Below, one piece after another: positions 22,836 to 33,571 of a stretch of 64,000 bases of DNA. The notes beneath the pieces are model-generated. The model ran no database searches. It was not told the origin of the DNA and saw only the letters and a list, made by a program, of their open reading frames with translations. This DNA is from Nicotiana tabacum (taxonomy: Eukaryota; Streptophyta; Magnoliopsida; Solanales; Solanaceae): NCBI RefSeq assembly GCF_000715075.1, contig NC_134087.1:103641161-103705160 (forward strand), written 5' to 3'. Positions within the stretch are counted from its first letter, which is position 1; every line of letters starts with the position of its first letter. The translations under genes were made by a program, and so were the position numbers.

Positions 22836-23320
22836 TGTTTGACCCAAAAGATATTGAAACCTTTTTGATTAAATCAATTAAAGAAAATGAAGAGTTAAAC
22901 CTTAGTCAAACGTAATAAACTCCAGATCTATAAGCAAATCAGAAAATAACGCATAAGATAAAATAAAGGCAATCAATCTTATTGATGCTTCTCATTTTAC
23001 CTCCCATTAATCGGTGGAGATAACCATTTTACATATTCCATGGGAGATTGCTTTGTCTTCTTTTTGCTAAGAAGATTACAGAGGAGAAGAAAGAGGAAGA
23101 GAAGAAGCCCCCCTTTCTAGGAAGGTTCCCTCCATATATATAGTTATGGAATCTTTATTGCATTCTCGGGTCTTCATACTTTCATACCACGTCCGCCTTC
23201 GTCGTTCTCTGAGTGTTGTTTTTTGACTTGTTGGGTTTTGTAAGCACGGGGTTTGGATCAAACCATGTCGTCGTCCACTGTCTCACCGCTTGGACGGGAT
23301 CTCGGATGGGCCGGCCGTAG
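22836..23320 (-). repeat. 3' LTR (left copy) of the antisense-gene element
   Basis: Aligns with 28319-28661 and 31254-31400: TTGACCCAAAA, CAATCTTATTGATGCTT, TCCATGGGAGATTGCTTTG, GGAAGGTTCCCTCC, and further to CCATGTCGTCGTCC. The last about 25 bases of the right copy (CGATCAG to CAATACA) are absent here, suggesting a small deletion at the border with the interior. It is the empty-site control for the insertion in the right copy. Confidence 0.85.
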
Positions 23321-23799
23321 TTAGTCCCTCCGTCGCTAGGGTCGTCCCTTGTAAGGCCTGGCAGATGGATTATGATTGCTACATACCTGAGAGAAATCTG
23401 ACTACCTACCCCTTGGGTATGGTCCTTAGGTTTCAAGTGACGTAACAGTTCCCTTTCGATATCCTTGGACCGTTGCGGCCATTTCGGAACCGAAGCATCG
23501 TTTAACTTGAAGCGTTGTTCGTGGTTACCGCCATTATGACACACGTTCCCAAGGGATTGAACCGTTTCATGCCCTATCAAATTCGATTGGCGACTCTTGG
23601 GTTTCGTGCTTGGGGGATTTATGTCTCTTATAAATAGAATGAATGCACCATTTGATTGACACACTTCTTTGCCTTTTACTCGAAAGAACTTTGCGAATCT
23701 CCTTTTCTCCTAATACTTCGGATTTTTAATTTTCTCTGGTTAGCCAAGAATTTTCATCTCTCCCTTTCTTTATCTCTTTGTTTTATCAAATTGATACAA

Positions 23800-26466
23800 A
23801 TGGCTGATGATTCTTCTTGTGCTGGCCTCCCTACCACAATTTCGGTGCCGGAAAGCGATGTTCTGGTCACTGGAGGAGCAAAAATGGTGGAAGATAAGAA
23901 GGTCTCGTCAGTGGCTGAGATCTTGCCTCGCCTTGGGAAATCATGGAATGATTTCCACAGTCCCGCCGGGGAGGAGCTGGAACCTACTCCCTCTATTATA
24001 AATGAATAGGGGATCGCAGAATTGAAGGCTAGGTGGGGAATCCCTTGCTATGTCGAAATACTGCCGGCGGTGGGGAACGACATAGTCCACTTTGACCACC
24101 TAAGGTATTGCGCGTTCTACGCCTACCCATTTATTGTGGGATACACGCTTCCTCTCCCTCTCTTGGTGCTAGATTTTTGCCGCTTTTATGAGGTATGCCC
24201 AACTCAACTTTCGTCGTACCTGTACAAATTATTCCTCATGCTGCTCAAGCTTGCGGAACTTGCCGGTCATGAGATCACTTTGGATCATATGCTCAATATC
24301 TTCGCCCCTCAACTCATTCGTGGCATAATGATTCACATGCGTCACCGAGGGTCGAAGAGTCTGGTGGTGAAGATGGATGACAGGGCGAACCGTCGCTTCT
24401 ACGAGAATTACTTCTATGTGCGGACGGGGCACCTTGTAGCGGATCCTACGGGGTTCCATCAGAAATGGAACTTTACACATAAGTCTCTATACTTTTTGTT
24501 GGAGTGATGTCCGACTGCTTTCTATAGGGTAGTACTAAACTGTTTACGTTTTTACAGCCGCAAAACTACCCCTTGCACCTGTTGATGGTGTCCATGAGTG
24601 GGTGAGCGTCATCCTTCCTCATACAGCGGGGATCCACACTTCGTCGTCCTTCTATGAGAGATATAGACGCAAGCCTCTTACTGGTGAATGAGACCGTTTT
24701 GGTTGGCTATTTTTTTTCCCTTTCCTTTTTACTCAATTTCTTACGTGATGTTTGTTGATGCCAGGGAGAGTTCGGAGAGAGAGGGCTCCTCCACTGGCTA
24801 TTCGTCAGTCTACATCGTTCGCTCACCCTACTTCAGTGCCTACTGCTTGACCTTCATCGAGAGCCGCTTCAGTTGAGTCTACGGCTGTGGCTGTATACAT
24901 GGAGGTCACCCCTCAAACTGAGATTTCGACCCATGTTGCCTATCCATCAGGTGAATCCTCCCGTGCCAAGGAAGGAGAGGGGCCATCTAATAGGCGGTGA
25001 GTGGAGTCCGAATCGGCCCCTCCGGTCGTGATACATCTGGACGAAGACCTTCCTTTGATGGGGTCTGAGGCGGGTATTGATACTACTCCACCCGTAGAGA
25101 CAGAGCCAGACGTGTATCTACCACATCGACGGAGATTCATGCCGCTATGATCGATCAACAACCTGCTGCGATGGGGGGTCATATTTCTTAGGCCGTTGTT
25201 ACTGTTTTTGACGGGCCTTCATCCTCGGTACCTGGTCGTGCTTCCTCTTTGGCCGCTGGAAGGGGAAAGGGTGTCATTGTCGATGACTACGAATCTGAGT
25301 TTGACCTTGATCTTGATGATGTTAGGATGTTTGAAGAGGGTCTTACCCGCTCGGTGGTTCATGCGGGAGGCTCGTCCTGTATTCTTGAGATCTCATTGGA
25401 TATTAATCTTCAAGGGGACACAGAGGACCTGGTGCCGCAGTTTGACATTTCGTGTTCTGCTGCCGAGAAAGAGGCTTTTCGGAACGTTCGTGATATTGAC
25501 TTGATGGATGAAGTGGCCGTTATGGGCTTGAGGGTACGTTTCGCATTTCTTTCATGTTGCTTTTATTTTTCTGGACGATATGGTCTTAGCCCATCTTTTC
25601 TTTTTTCAGACGTACATGGTGGAGATTGAGAGCGCTCGTAGGGCTGACATTCGGGCTAAGATTTTCCTGAATGTGTTGGAGAAATATCGGTGCTATTGCA
25701 ATAAGTGTCGTGTAATGCATGAGCGCATAAAGAAAAATCTTGGTGCTCGATCCCTTGGCGAGGAATTAGAGAAGAGGGACCATCAATTGATGGAGGCCAT
25801 TCGCAGAAGTAGCGTGCTCGAGGAGTAACTTCGTGCAAAGGACGAAGAGCTTGAGTTAGGCAAAGGGGTTGCTGCAGAGTGTGAATATTTTCAGCGGAAG
25901 CTGAGGTCAATGTAGTCTGAGATGGATCAGAATCTTATCCAGATCGAGGCGATGAGCGCAGGTGGATGGGAAAATTGGCCGAGTTGGAGAGAATGGTTGT
26001 CGGGTTGGAGAACATCGAGAGTGCCTGCTCATCGGCTTCGACAAGGGTGGCGGCTCTGGAGAACACTATCCGCGTACTCCAATCCGAGCAGGAGTCAGAG
26101 AGGGCGACGACCACACTAAGGGAGGCGAGGCTCGAGGAACGCATCGGAGAGATCGATCGGGAAGCATCAACCTTAGGGGACCAGGTCACTTCTCTTGAGG
26201 CCAAAAAGGAGCAAATGTTGGCTCAAATAGAATCTTCCTCTACAGTTGTTCCCCGCCACTTGCATGAGCTTTGGGTTCATGCTGAAGCCTAGCGGTACAT
26301 ATATATGAGTTTGTGGGAGGCGGGCAATGTTACCGAGGCCGCATATGAAGGAGCACAGGCGAAGTCACGAGAGGCTCGTGTTAACTGTGGATATGACTCT
26401 ACGATGCCAAAAGCTGATGAGGGCGCGGTCGATGAGGGGGGACTTCCTGGAGATGGTGCCGAGTGA
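23800..26466 (+). pseudogene. Transposase_28-like (putative gypsy-type transposon) gene remnant
   Basis: An intron-containing gene remnant opposite to the element's own direction. It starts MADDSSCAGLPTT at 23800 and has one in-frame stop at 24007-24009. The core WGIPCYVEILPAVGNDIVHF ... LPLPLLVLDFCRFYEVCP runs to about 24500. A second exon is likely from 24559, after TTTTTACAG (KLPLAPVDGVHEWVSVIL), and others follow near 24764 and 25611, each after a CAG. The middle is acidic (VDDYESEFDLDLDD). The C-terminal part (25966-26290) is a long coiled coil (LAELERMVVGLENIES, LENTIRVLQSEQESE). The core resembles the family called Transposase_28 / putative gypsy-type transposon; its molecular role is not known to me. 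Stops and a frameshift near 25915 make it a pseudogene. Confidence 0.65.
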
Positions 26467-26869
26467 AAGAATTGATATCTTTATTTATTTTTTTGTTGTT
26501 GTTGTTTATTGTTTTTTTTCCTGGACTCCGTTGATTTTAGCCGTAAGTAATCTGCGACTGTTTGCGTCGTAGCTTTGTATAAAGAGGGATTTTCCATTGT
26601 CATGTGCTTTCTATATTTCTTTTCCCATTTTTCTTTCATAATTTTGGTGCAAAGAAGTAGATTTTCGTGTGACGAGTTCCCGACTCTTAGGGAATTTAAT
26701 GTCACATGGGTTGAGTAGGGCCCTGATAACGGCTTTAACTGATGGGATGGTACTTTTGGGCTTATGTCGAGGTACTATCCCATCATAGTCCGAAAGATAT
26801 CTAATTCTATTTCTAATAGCGACCTTATCCGCAGGGATGTTACTTTTTAGCCTACACCGAAGTATTATC

Positions 26870-27590
26870 CCGTCGTCGAAATATTAACCCGTCATTGTTC
26901 GATCGAGGTCGAACTCTTCTTTTTGGTGAAGTCCCTTGGCCTTAAGGGTGTTATTTTGAACTTTCATCGAAATATTAACCTGTCGACGTTCGATCGAGGT
27001 CGAACTTTTCTTTTTGGCGAAGGCCCTTGGCTTTAAGGGTGTTATTTTGAACTTTCGTCGAAATATTAACCCGTCATCGTTCGATCGAGGTCGAACTCTT
27101 TTTTTTTAGCGAAGGCCCTTGGCCTTAAGGGTGTTATTTTGAACTTTCGTCGAAATATTAACCCATCATCGTTCGATCTAGGTCGAACTCTTTTTTTTTG
27201 GCAAAGGCCCTTGGCCTTAAGGGTGTTATTTCGAACTTTCGTCGGAACTCTTTTTTTTTGGCGAAGGCCCTTGGCCTTAAGGGTGTTATTTCGAACTTTC
27301 GTCGAAATATTAACCCGTCGTCGTTCGATCGAGGTCGAACTTTTTTTTTTTGGCGAAGGCCCTTGGCCTTAAGGGTGTTATGTCGAACTTTCGTCGAAAT
27401 ATTAACCCGCCATTGTTCGATCAAGGTTGAACTCTTCTTTTTTGCGAAGGCCCTTGGCATTAAGGGTGTTATTTCGAACTTTCGTCAAAATACTAACCCG
27501 TCGTCGTTCGATCGAGGTGGAAGGCGAAGGCCCTTGGCCTGAAAGGTGTTATTTCGAACTTTCATCAAAATATTAACCCATCGTTAGTCC
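26870..27590 (+). repeat. Tandem repeat, unit about 91 bp, about 8 copies
   Basis: The anchor AAGGCCCTTGGCCTTAAGGG recurs near 26931, 27021, 27112, 27204, 27265, 27357, 27447 and 27526. Most steps are about 91 bases; one is about 61, where the AATATTAACCCGTCGTCG part is missing. The unit is full of short palindromes (AAGGCCCTTGGCCTTAAGG, GTTCGATCGAGGTCGAAC) plus a T-run of varying length. It lies downstream of the antisense gene, in the interior of the element. Confidence 0.95.
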
Positions 27591-28297
27591 CGGTTTTCCC
27601 GAGAGTTGGGTATCTTCTGGGAGATTCCCATTTCACCTGATTTTATTTGCGTCGGGGAATGTGGTGTTGGAAAGCAGAAAACGCTGCTACTTTGCTCACA
27701 CTTGTTTCGTGCACCTATTGGAGTTTCTCCTCGACGGTCTTTTGATCTTGGTGAGTTCTCCCTCGTCGGCCCGCTCTTCAAGTGCCTGGGAGGGCTTTCT
27801 CGGGACACCTTCTTGGTGAGGGATAGGGGGTATCGCTCAAGGGGTATCATTTCCTAGGATTTGGGTTTGTTTGGCGCACGATATTTCGATCGTTTTGTAG
27901 CAATTTCCCATTCTTCAATTGGGATGTTTCCTTGCTTGCTTGCCCGCCGATGCTGCTTTCTTGTTTGAGCAAACAGCAGAAGGTGGATCTGTTGCGTTGC
28001 TCGCTTTGCTTTGGAGTTTCAATGGTTGATGGGGGTGATGTTTTCTGAACTCAGTAGCCGTATTCAGCTCTTTTTCCCTTCCCCTTTCTTTTGTGCCTTC
28101 GTCCTGTGTGGGCTAGGCTCGTTTTGGCTAGCTCGTGGGCTGCCCGGCGTGTAAGGGAGGATGTTGGTTGAAACTTCTGCTTGTGTATAGCATCATGATC
28201 TGGGTTGGCGTATGAGGTTTACTTACCACTCATTTCGGTGGGTGATCGTGTTTCCGATTTCTGATCTGGAGGAGACTAGGAAGTTTTCAATAAAAAA
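27591..28297. other. Noncoding 5' leader of the antisense-gene element
   Basis: In the element's own (minus) direction this follows the primer site. No gene is recognised on either strand; short frames lack family resemblance. It is less AT-rich than its surroundings. Confidence 0.5.
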
Positions 28298-28315
28298 TCC
28301 CCACAGACGGCGCCA
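28298..28315 (-). other. Primer binding site of the antisense-gene element
   Basis: Read on the minus strand, TGGCGCCGTCTGTGGGGA follows the LTR (which ends at 28319) after three bases. TGGCGCC starts are typical of plant gypsy primer sites. Which tRNA it pairs with I cannot state safely. It is the main evidence that the element is minus-strand. Confidence 0.75.
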
Positions 28316-28661
28316 AATTATTTGACCCAAAAAATATTGAAACCTTTTTGATTAAATCAATTAAAGAAGATGAAGAGGTAAATCTTAGTCAAACGTAATA
28401 AACTCTAGATCTATAAGCAAATCAGAAAATAACGCATAAGACAAAATAGAGGCGATCAATCTTATTGATGCTTTTCATTTTTCCTCCCATTAATCGGTGG
28501 AGATAACTATTTTACATATTCCATGGGAGATTGCTTTGTCTTATTTTTGCTAAGAAAATTATAGAGAAGAAGAAAGAGGAAGAGAAGAAACCACCCCCCC
28601 CCCCTTTCTAGGAAGGTTCCCTCCCTATATATAGTTATGGAACCTTTATTGCGTTCTCGGG

Positions 28662-31244
28662 TAGAGGCGGATCCAGGATTTAAACTCGATGGGTTCAACT
28701 TTTAAGATTTTTAACATTGAACACATTATATTTTTAAAGTTATGGGTTCAAATCTATTATTTTTGTAATTTTAATGAATTTTTACATATAAATTTCTACC
28801 CCGCGTCGAAAGTTATGGGTTCAATTGAACCCATAATGTAAGGCCCCGTGAATTTCCTACTCAGAACCCCGAATCCCATGGTGCCAAGTTAGGAGCATAT
28901 GTGGACCCTTTTGGATTGAACAGTGCATTAAAAAGTCAAGAAATAATGTTTTCCAGAGAAGTGCGATTTTGCGGTCGAGAATGCGGTCGCATATCAGGTA
29001 TGCAGACCGCATAGGGGGCATACTCACCGCAAAGTGAGTTAGTGTGTTAGTCAAATTTGAGGTTAAATATGTGGTCTATTATGAGATCGCATAACCGATA
29101 TGCGGACCACATAGTCGTCGCATAATTTCCTTGGGATTTTGCAATGAGCAGTTCTGTGGTGCATTATGCGACCACAGAACGGGTATGCGGACCGCATTTC
29201 TGCCTTATACCCAGACAGAATGTTCAGATTTTGGGAGCACTTTTGCGGACCATTCTGTGGGCCGCATTTCCACTTTGCGATCACAGACCTGACTCGGGGC
29301 TCCAATTTTCTAAATTTTAAACCCGACCCTTTATCGATATATTCGGTGTTATAGCTCATTTTGAGCATATTTCCTGATGCTTTTAGAGAGAGAGAGGGGG
29401 GGGGTCATAGAGAGGGAAGTGCTTCCCATCAAATTACTTCATGAAATCTTGCCAAATCTTTGAAGATAATCAAGTGAGGGCACCTAAATCTTCATCCCAA
29501 GAGGTAAGACTTCATTACCTCAGCTCTTATTCCTATGCTTAGCAATAAGAGATCACTAGTGAAGTAATTCATGGGTATAAAAATGAATTTCTTGCATGCA
29601 TATCACACTATAGAATATTGGGAGGTAGTGAACTAAAAAGAAAGCAATTGGGGTATAAAATGATTGAAATTTCTCTCAAAAGGGCCTAAGATCACAATGC
29701 ACCTTTAGTATTTTATAGTATTCTCAAAACAAGCTAGAATCTCAATCTCGTCTCTAATTCTCGGTTTAATTTGTAATTCTTACACAATAGATCGAAGTGC
29801 TAAAAGTTCCGAAATTTTGTAAGGAATAAGGAAAGCTTTATTGAGGTATGTATGGCTAAAACCCCGTCTTTTAGAAATTGAGCTTCATCGTTGGTTGTGT
29901 GAGTACGGTAAGATTTAATTGAATTGTTGTATTGATTGCTATTTCACTTGACTTGGTGTTGCAACCTTATATGCATGGAAACTGTGTCTCAAATTGATCA
30001 ACGTGCTATTCTTGATAATTTGAAAAGGTGCAAAGACTATGAATCATGTATCGAAATGCTTAGACCTTAGATTGAAATTGAAGTGCGTTGTTGTGCCGTT
30101 TACATGAAGTCTCATCTACGCCTACAACCTTATTTGCTCTTGTGTGCCATACTCTCTTGAATTACAAACCTAATGTTGAAAATGAGAACAATGTGAAACG
30201 TGAATTGCGGAATGTGAAAATTGTGGCCCCAAGTGTCGGTAAACTAATACATGTGTAACCAAAGATTGGAGTGAGATGAATAATGGAAAATGGTAATGCC
30301 ACGGTGAGGCGGCCTAGATGATCGGGCCGTGATCGGACGCCATGACATAAACACATGACGGTTATGCATTGATGATTGAAACTGGAAAGTGTGAATAGAA
30401 TATTGGTAACGTTTCCGGGAGACGGCCTAGCCGATCGGGTCGATATCGGACTCTGCTCAAGATAGCGGTGGTAATGTGAACGATGTGGAACAGTATGAAA
30501 TGCCCAACTAAAGGCTATTGAAACATGATGTGAAGGTTGTGTAGTTCTTTCATGTTGATAATGTTGTGATCGTTTAAAGCTTTGGAGTGATACATGTGAT
30601 TTCCTTATTTGTGTATGAAAGTTCTTTCTAATTTGATGGTATTTAGTTATACATACTAGTACTATTCCATGGTTCTAACGTCCCTTTTGCCGGGGGCGTT
30701 ACATTTTTTTAAATGAAAGTAGGTGGCTCCATAGCGGATAGTGTCGGTCGTGTGTAGCGAAGCATCCCTCTTCTCAAGATCTTGGTGAGCCCCTTTCTCC
30801 TTCAAGGGGCTATATTGTATATCTTTGTATTGTGGACTTTCACTTTTGAGGTATAGTCGGGGCCTTGTTGCCAGCGTTGTCAAACTTATCTTTTGTATCC
30901 TAGAGGCTCCGTAGACATATGTGTGGGTTATGTAAGGGGGTTGGATGGGTCTACGAACCATGTTGTAATTCTAAACTTATGTTGCCTATAAATTGTAACT
31001 ATATGGGGATGTTGGAAACTAACTCATCTTCGATTTAATGTGGTATTTAAAATGAACTATCAATGTAGAATGTGTTGTCTTTCCCCGTCTAAATGGATAA
31101 ACTAAAGTATGGTTTCTTTATTCATATCGAGGTGGGTAGGAAGTGTATGGTAAGGCTTGCTCAGTTGGGTTCACTCGATTGAGCGTCGGTCGCGCCTCCC
31201 GAAGTTGGGGCGTGACACATAACTAACACACTACATCCGCCTCT
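28662..31244. mobile_element. Small terminal-inverted-repeat element, itself split by a solo LTR
   Basis: Outer ends are AGAGGCGGATCCAGG on the left and, read inwards from the right, AGAGGCGGATGTAGT. The 9-base direct repeat GTTCTCGGG (28653-28661 and 31245-31253) flanks it, and the left LTR copy shows the same place unoccupied. Without the solo LTR it measures about 200 bp and codes for nothing, so it is a MITE. An 8-9 bp duplication fits the hAT or Mutator superfamilies. Confidence 0.8.
28837..31217 (+). mobile_element. Solo LTR (2381 bp), target duplication CATAA
   Basis: Starts TGTAAGGCCCCGTGAA and ends GGGGCGTGACA, flanked by CATAA at 28832-28836 and 31218-31222. No interior or coding sequence. 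Between about 28965 and 29290 it repeats degenerate motifs of the type TATGCGGACCGCAT / GCGGTCGCATA. The repeats are CpG-rich and nearly palindromic. It is the innermost layer of a stack of three elements. Confidence 0.9.
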
Positions 31245-31430
31245 GTTCTCGGGTCTTCAGACTTTCATACCACGTCTGCCTTTGTCGTTCCGTGACTGTT
31301 GTTTTTCAACTTGTCGGGTTTTGTGAGCGCGGGGTTTGGAGCAAACCATGTTGTCGTCCGCTATCTCATTGCTTGGCCGGGATTTCTGATGGGCTGACCG
31401 TAGCGATCAGATTTTGACCAATACATCACT

Positions 31431-32301
31431 ATCTATAAGACTTCAACTCATTGTGGATTAAATTTCAAATTGCAATTGAATTTAATATGTTCAGAATCCA
31501 GTGGATCACCTGGTCTATCTTATAATGTATCTTCCACTATGCCTTCACAGTTGCTCCGGCAACTTCTACATTTGACCCCTTCAACCACTTTTACTACTAA
31601 AAAAATACTTTAGATTTAAATAAAGTATAATATAATATTGAAAAATATCGTCTCTGGGAAAAGAGGTAGTAATACAATAATTTTGGATGTCCATGGTATA
31701 AATTTCATAGTGAACGCGTGCAAACTATTTTTTTTATAACGTAAATGTTTGTGGGTTGGTGAAAATTTTATTTTGTGTCTCATACAACTGACACTAGTTG
31801 TATGAGGCAATTTTTTTGTCTCACAGTTTTGTGGACCCAGAAGTGCAAGATTGGGGTCCACAAATTTGTGAGACAAAAATGAACCTCATACAACTAGTGT
31901 AAGTTGTACGAGACACAAAATAAAACTTCTCCTCGGTTGGTATGAGAAATAAGGAAGTGAATACAATATAACCTTGAGATGACTTATTCTGTCGCATATA
32001 ATGTAAGAAGAAAAATGATACCACGAGTTGTAGCTTAACCATTTTAGAAGGTAACTTAAGGATTACGTGAAGAAATATGTGAATAAGAAAAAATTCATAC
32101 CTGCGAAAGCCAATTTATAGTACTTGAAAATTTTTCGTATATAATTTCAAATCCAGATATGTAACCACACAAAAAAAAAAAGACAGAGAAGAAAATTCAG
32201 GGTACATTCTTTAAATCTCTACTTATTGAGACTCATTGAACCATCAATAAGAGATTGACAATCATCCATCCCCTTAGAGAAAATTATCAAATCAGAGAAA
32301 C
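31431..32301. other. 3' flank of NRT2
   Basis: About 870 bp without a gene of its own. It contains the hairpin MITE at 31761-31934 and, next to the transporter's stop codon, what must be its 3' untranslated region. I could not place a poly(A) site with confidence. Confidence 0.6.
31761..31934. mobile_element. Hairpin MITE downstream of NRT2
   Basis: Two arms of about 75-80 bases are inverted copies. Left is TTTTATTTTGTGTCTCATAC through TTGTCTCACAG to GTGGACCC. Right is the same read backwards through GGGGTCCACAAATTTGTGAG to GAGACACAAAATAAAAC. The loop is about 16 bases. GGTTGGT at 31754-31760 and 31935-31941 is a likely target duplication. The transcript would fold into a long near-perfect hairpin. 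It codes for nothing. Confidence 0.85.
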
Positions 32302-33526
32302 TCAGACACGATTAGGCGTTAAATTTGGAGGAGTAGGTGCCGATGCCACGCGCTTGCCCCGCTCTGATCGACAGTTCTCGGCGAACTTCAAGCTGTTTTG
32401 GTGCATACCTTTCTGCCGCTCAGCTTCGGTGTACTCTGCGGCATAATAATGTTCCTCGCTTCCCTTAACGGGGTCTTTTGTTGGTGGGAAAAACATGCTT
32501 CCCCATTGTGGGAAATGACAGAAAGTCACAGGAAGAGTGCATCCTATGATCATTAGTCCCATGTAAGTTAGCCCTGTTGCTGTCGAGTATTTTGAGCTCG
32601 TGAAGAACAACAGTTGTGTCAATCCAGAACCGAAATTTCCTCCAGCTCCAGTCATTCCTGAGATTATACCTAATGATCGGCGAGAAATGAAGGGAATAAT
32701 ACCGAATGTTGCACCACAAGCAGCTTGAGCACCAATAGAGAAAAGGATCATGAATGTGACGGCTATGGGCAGAGAATTTGAACGGCCCAACAGGACGCAG
32801 AATACTCCTCCGAGTGTTTGTAGTATCCAAAGGACCCAAAGTCTACCCCTCATGCCGAATCTTTTGGCTGCGTAATCTGAAGAAAATCCTCCGAATGGAC
32901 GAGCTAATAAATTAGCCATACCAAATGTCGCTGCAATAATTCCCGCTGTGTGAAGCTTTAGATCAAATCTGTAGGTTTTTCCACAAATTAAATTCTGTTA
33001 GGGAGCTATATATAGGTAAATATATTTACTTTATTAATAAAATTTATACGATTAGTTAGTAATTCATTTTTTCGATATAGCAAGTAAAGTGTTTTATTTT
33101 TCAGATTACTAATTTCTCTTCATATGGACAATTATATTGTAATTGTGGATCTAATACATATCTTTTACTGTCTATAGAAGTTAAATCTATGTTGCTCGAA
33201 CTCTCCAAAAGTGTTAGCCGCACCTGTATCGGATCCTCCAAAAATGCACTAAATTTGGAGGATCCGACACGCACCCAACAACATTTTTGAAGAGTCCGAG
33301 TAACATAGAGTTAAACTCATAAGTTAAATATATACTATAAGAAAAGAACCTGTCGAAGAAGTACTCCGCAATTACGTTGTCCGTAGACAGTTCAACTCCC
33401 ATAGAGTATCCGTAGAGAAGGACAAAGATCCAAGTCCTGTAGTTTGTTGCAGCGTACCACAATATCTGATATAGCAGAAACATGAAGTATGTTAGCTAAA
33501 ATTCTTCTCCCTTAAAAATTAAAAAA

Positions 33527-33571
<45 letters not shown>

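Larger units (their letters stand above)
22836..31425 (-). mobile_element. Non-autonomous LTR element with an antisense gene
   Basis: LTRs at 22836-23320 and 28319-31425 (the latter with nested insertions), both starting TGTTTGACCC / TATTTGACCC and running in parallel to GACCGTAG. The flanks TCATT (22831-22835) and TCACT (31426-31430) are a plausible 5-bp duplication with one change. The primer site next to the right LTR makes it a minus-strand element, yet the only gene remnant inside reads on the plus strand. No pol domains are visible, so it depended on proteins supplied by others. Tat-lineage elements with an extra antisense gene are known; assignment to them is inference. Confidence 0.75.
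28319..31425 (-). repeat. 5' LTR (right copy), interrupted by nested elements
   Basis: LTR sequence runs 28319-28661 and resumes at 31245 with GTTCTCGGGTCTTCA, which follows directly on in the left copy (23165 onwards). It ends at CAATACA (31425). The interruption 28662-31244 is described separately. Confidence 0.85.

Noticed and set aside
27139..27542. Repetitive proteins with LGLKGVISNF or RPRAFAKKK units
   Set aside because: They arise from the 91-bp tandem array, whose unit is close to a multiple of three; no gene context.
32465..32839. Second minus-strand frame of 124 codons over NRT2 exon 3
   Set aside because: Out-of-frame shadow of the well-supported NRT2 exon.
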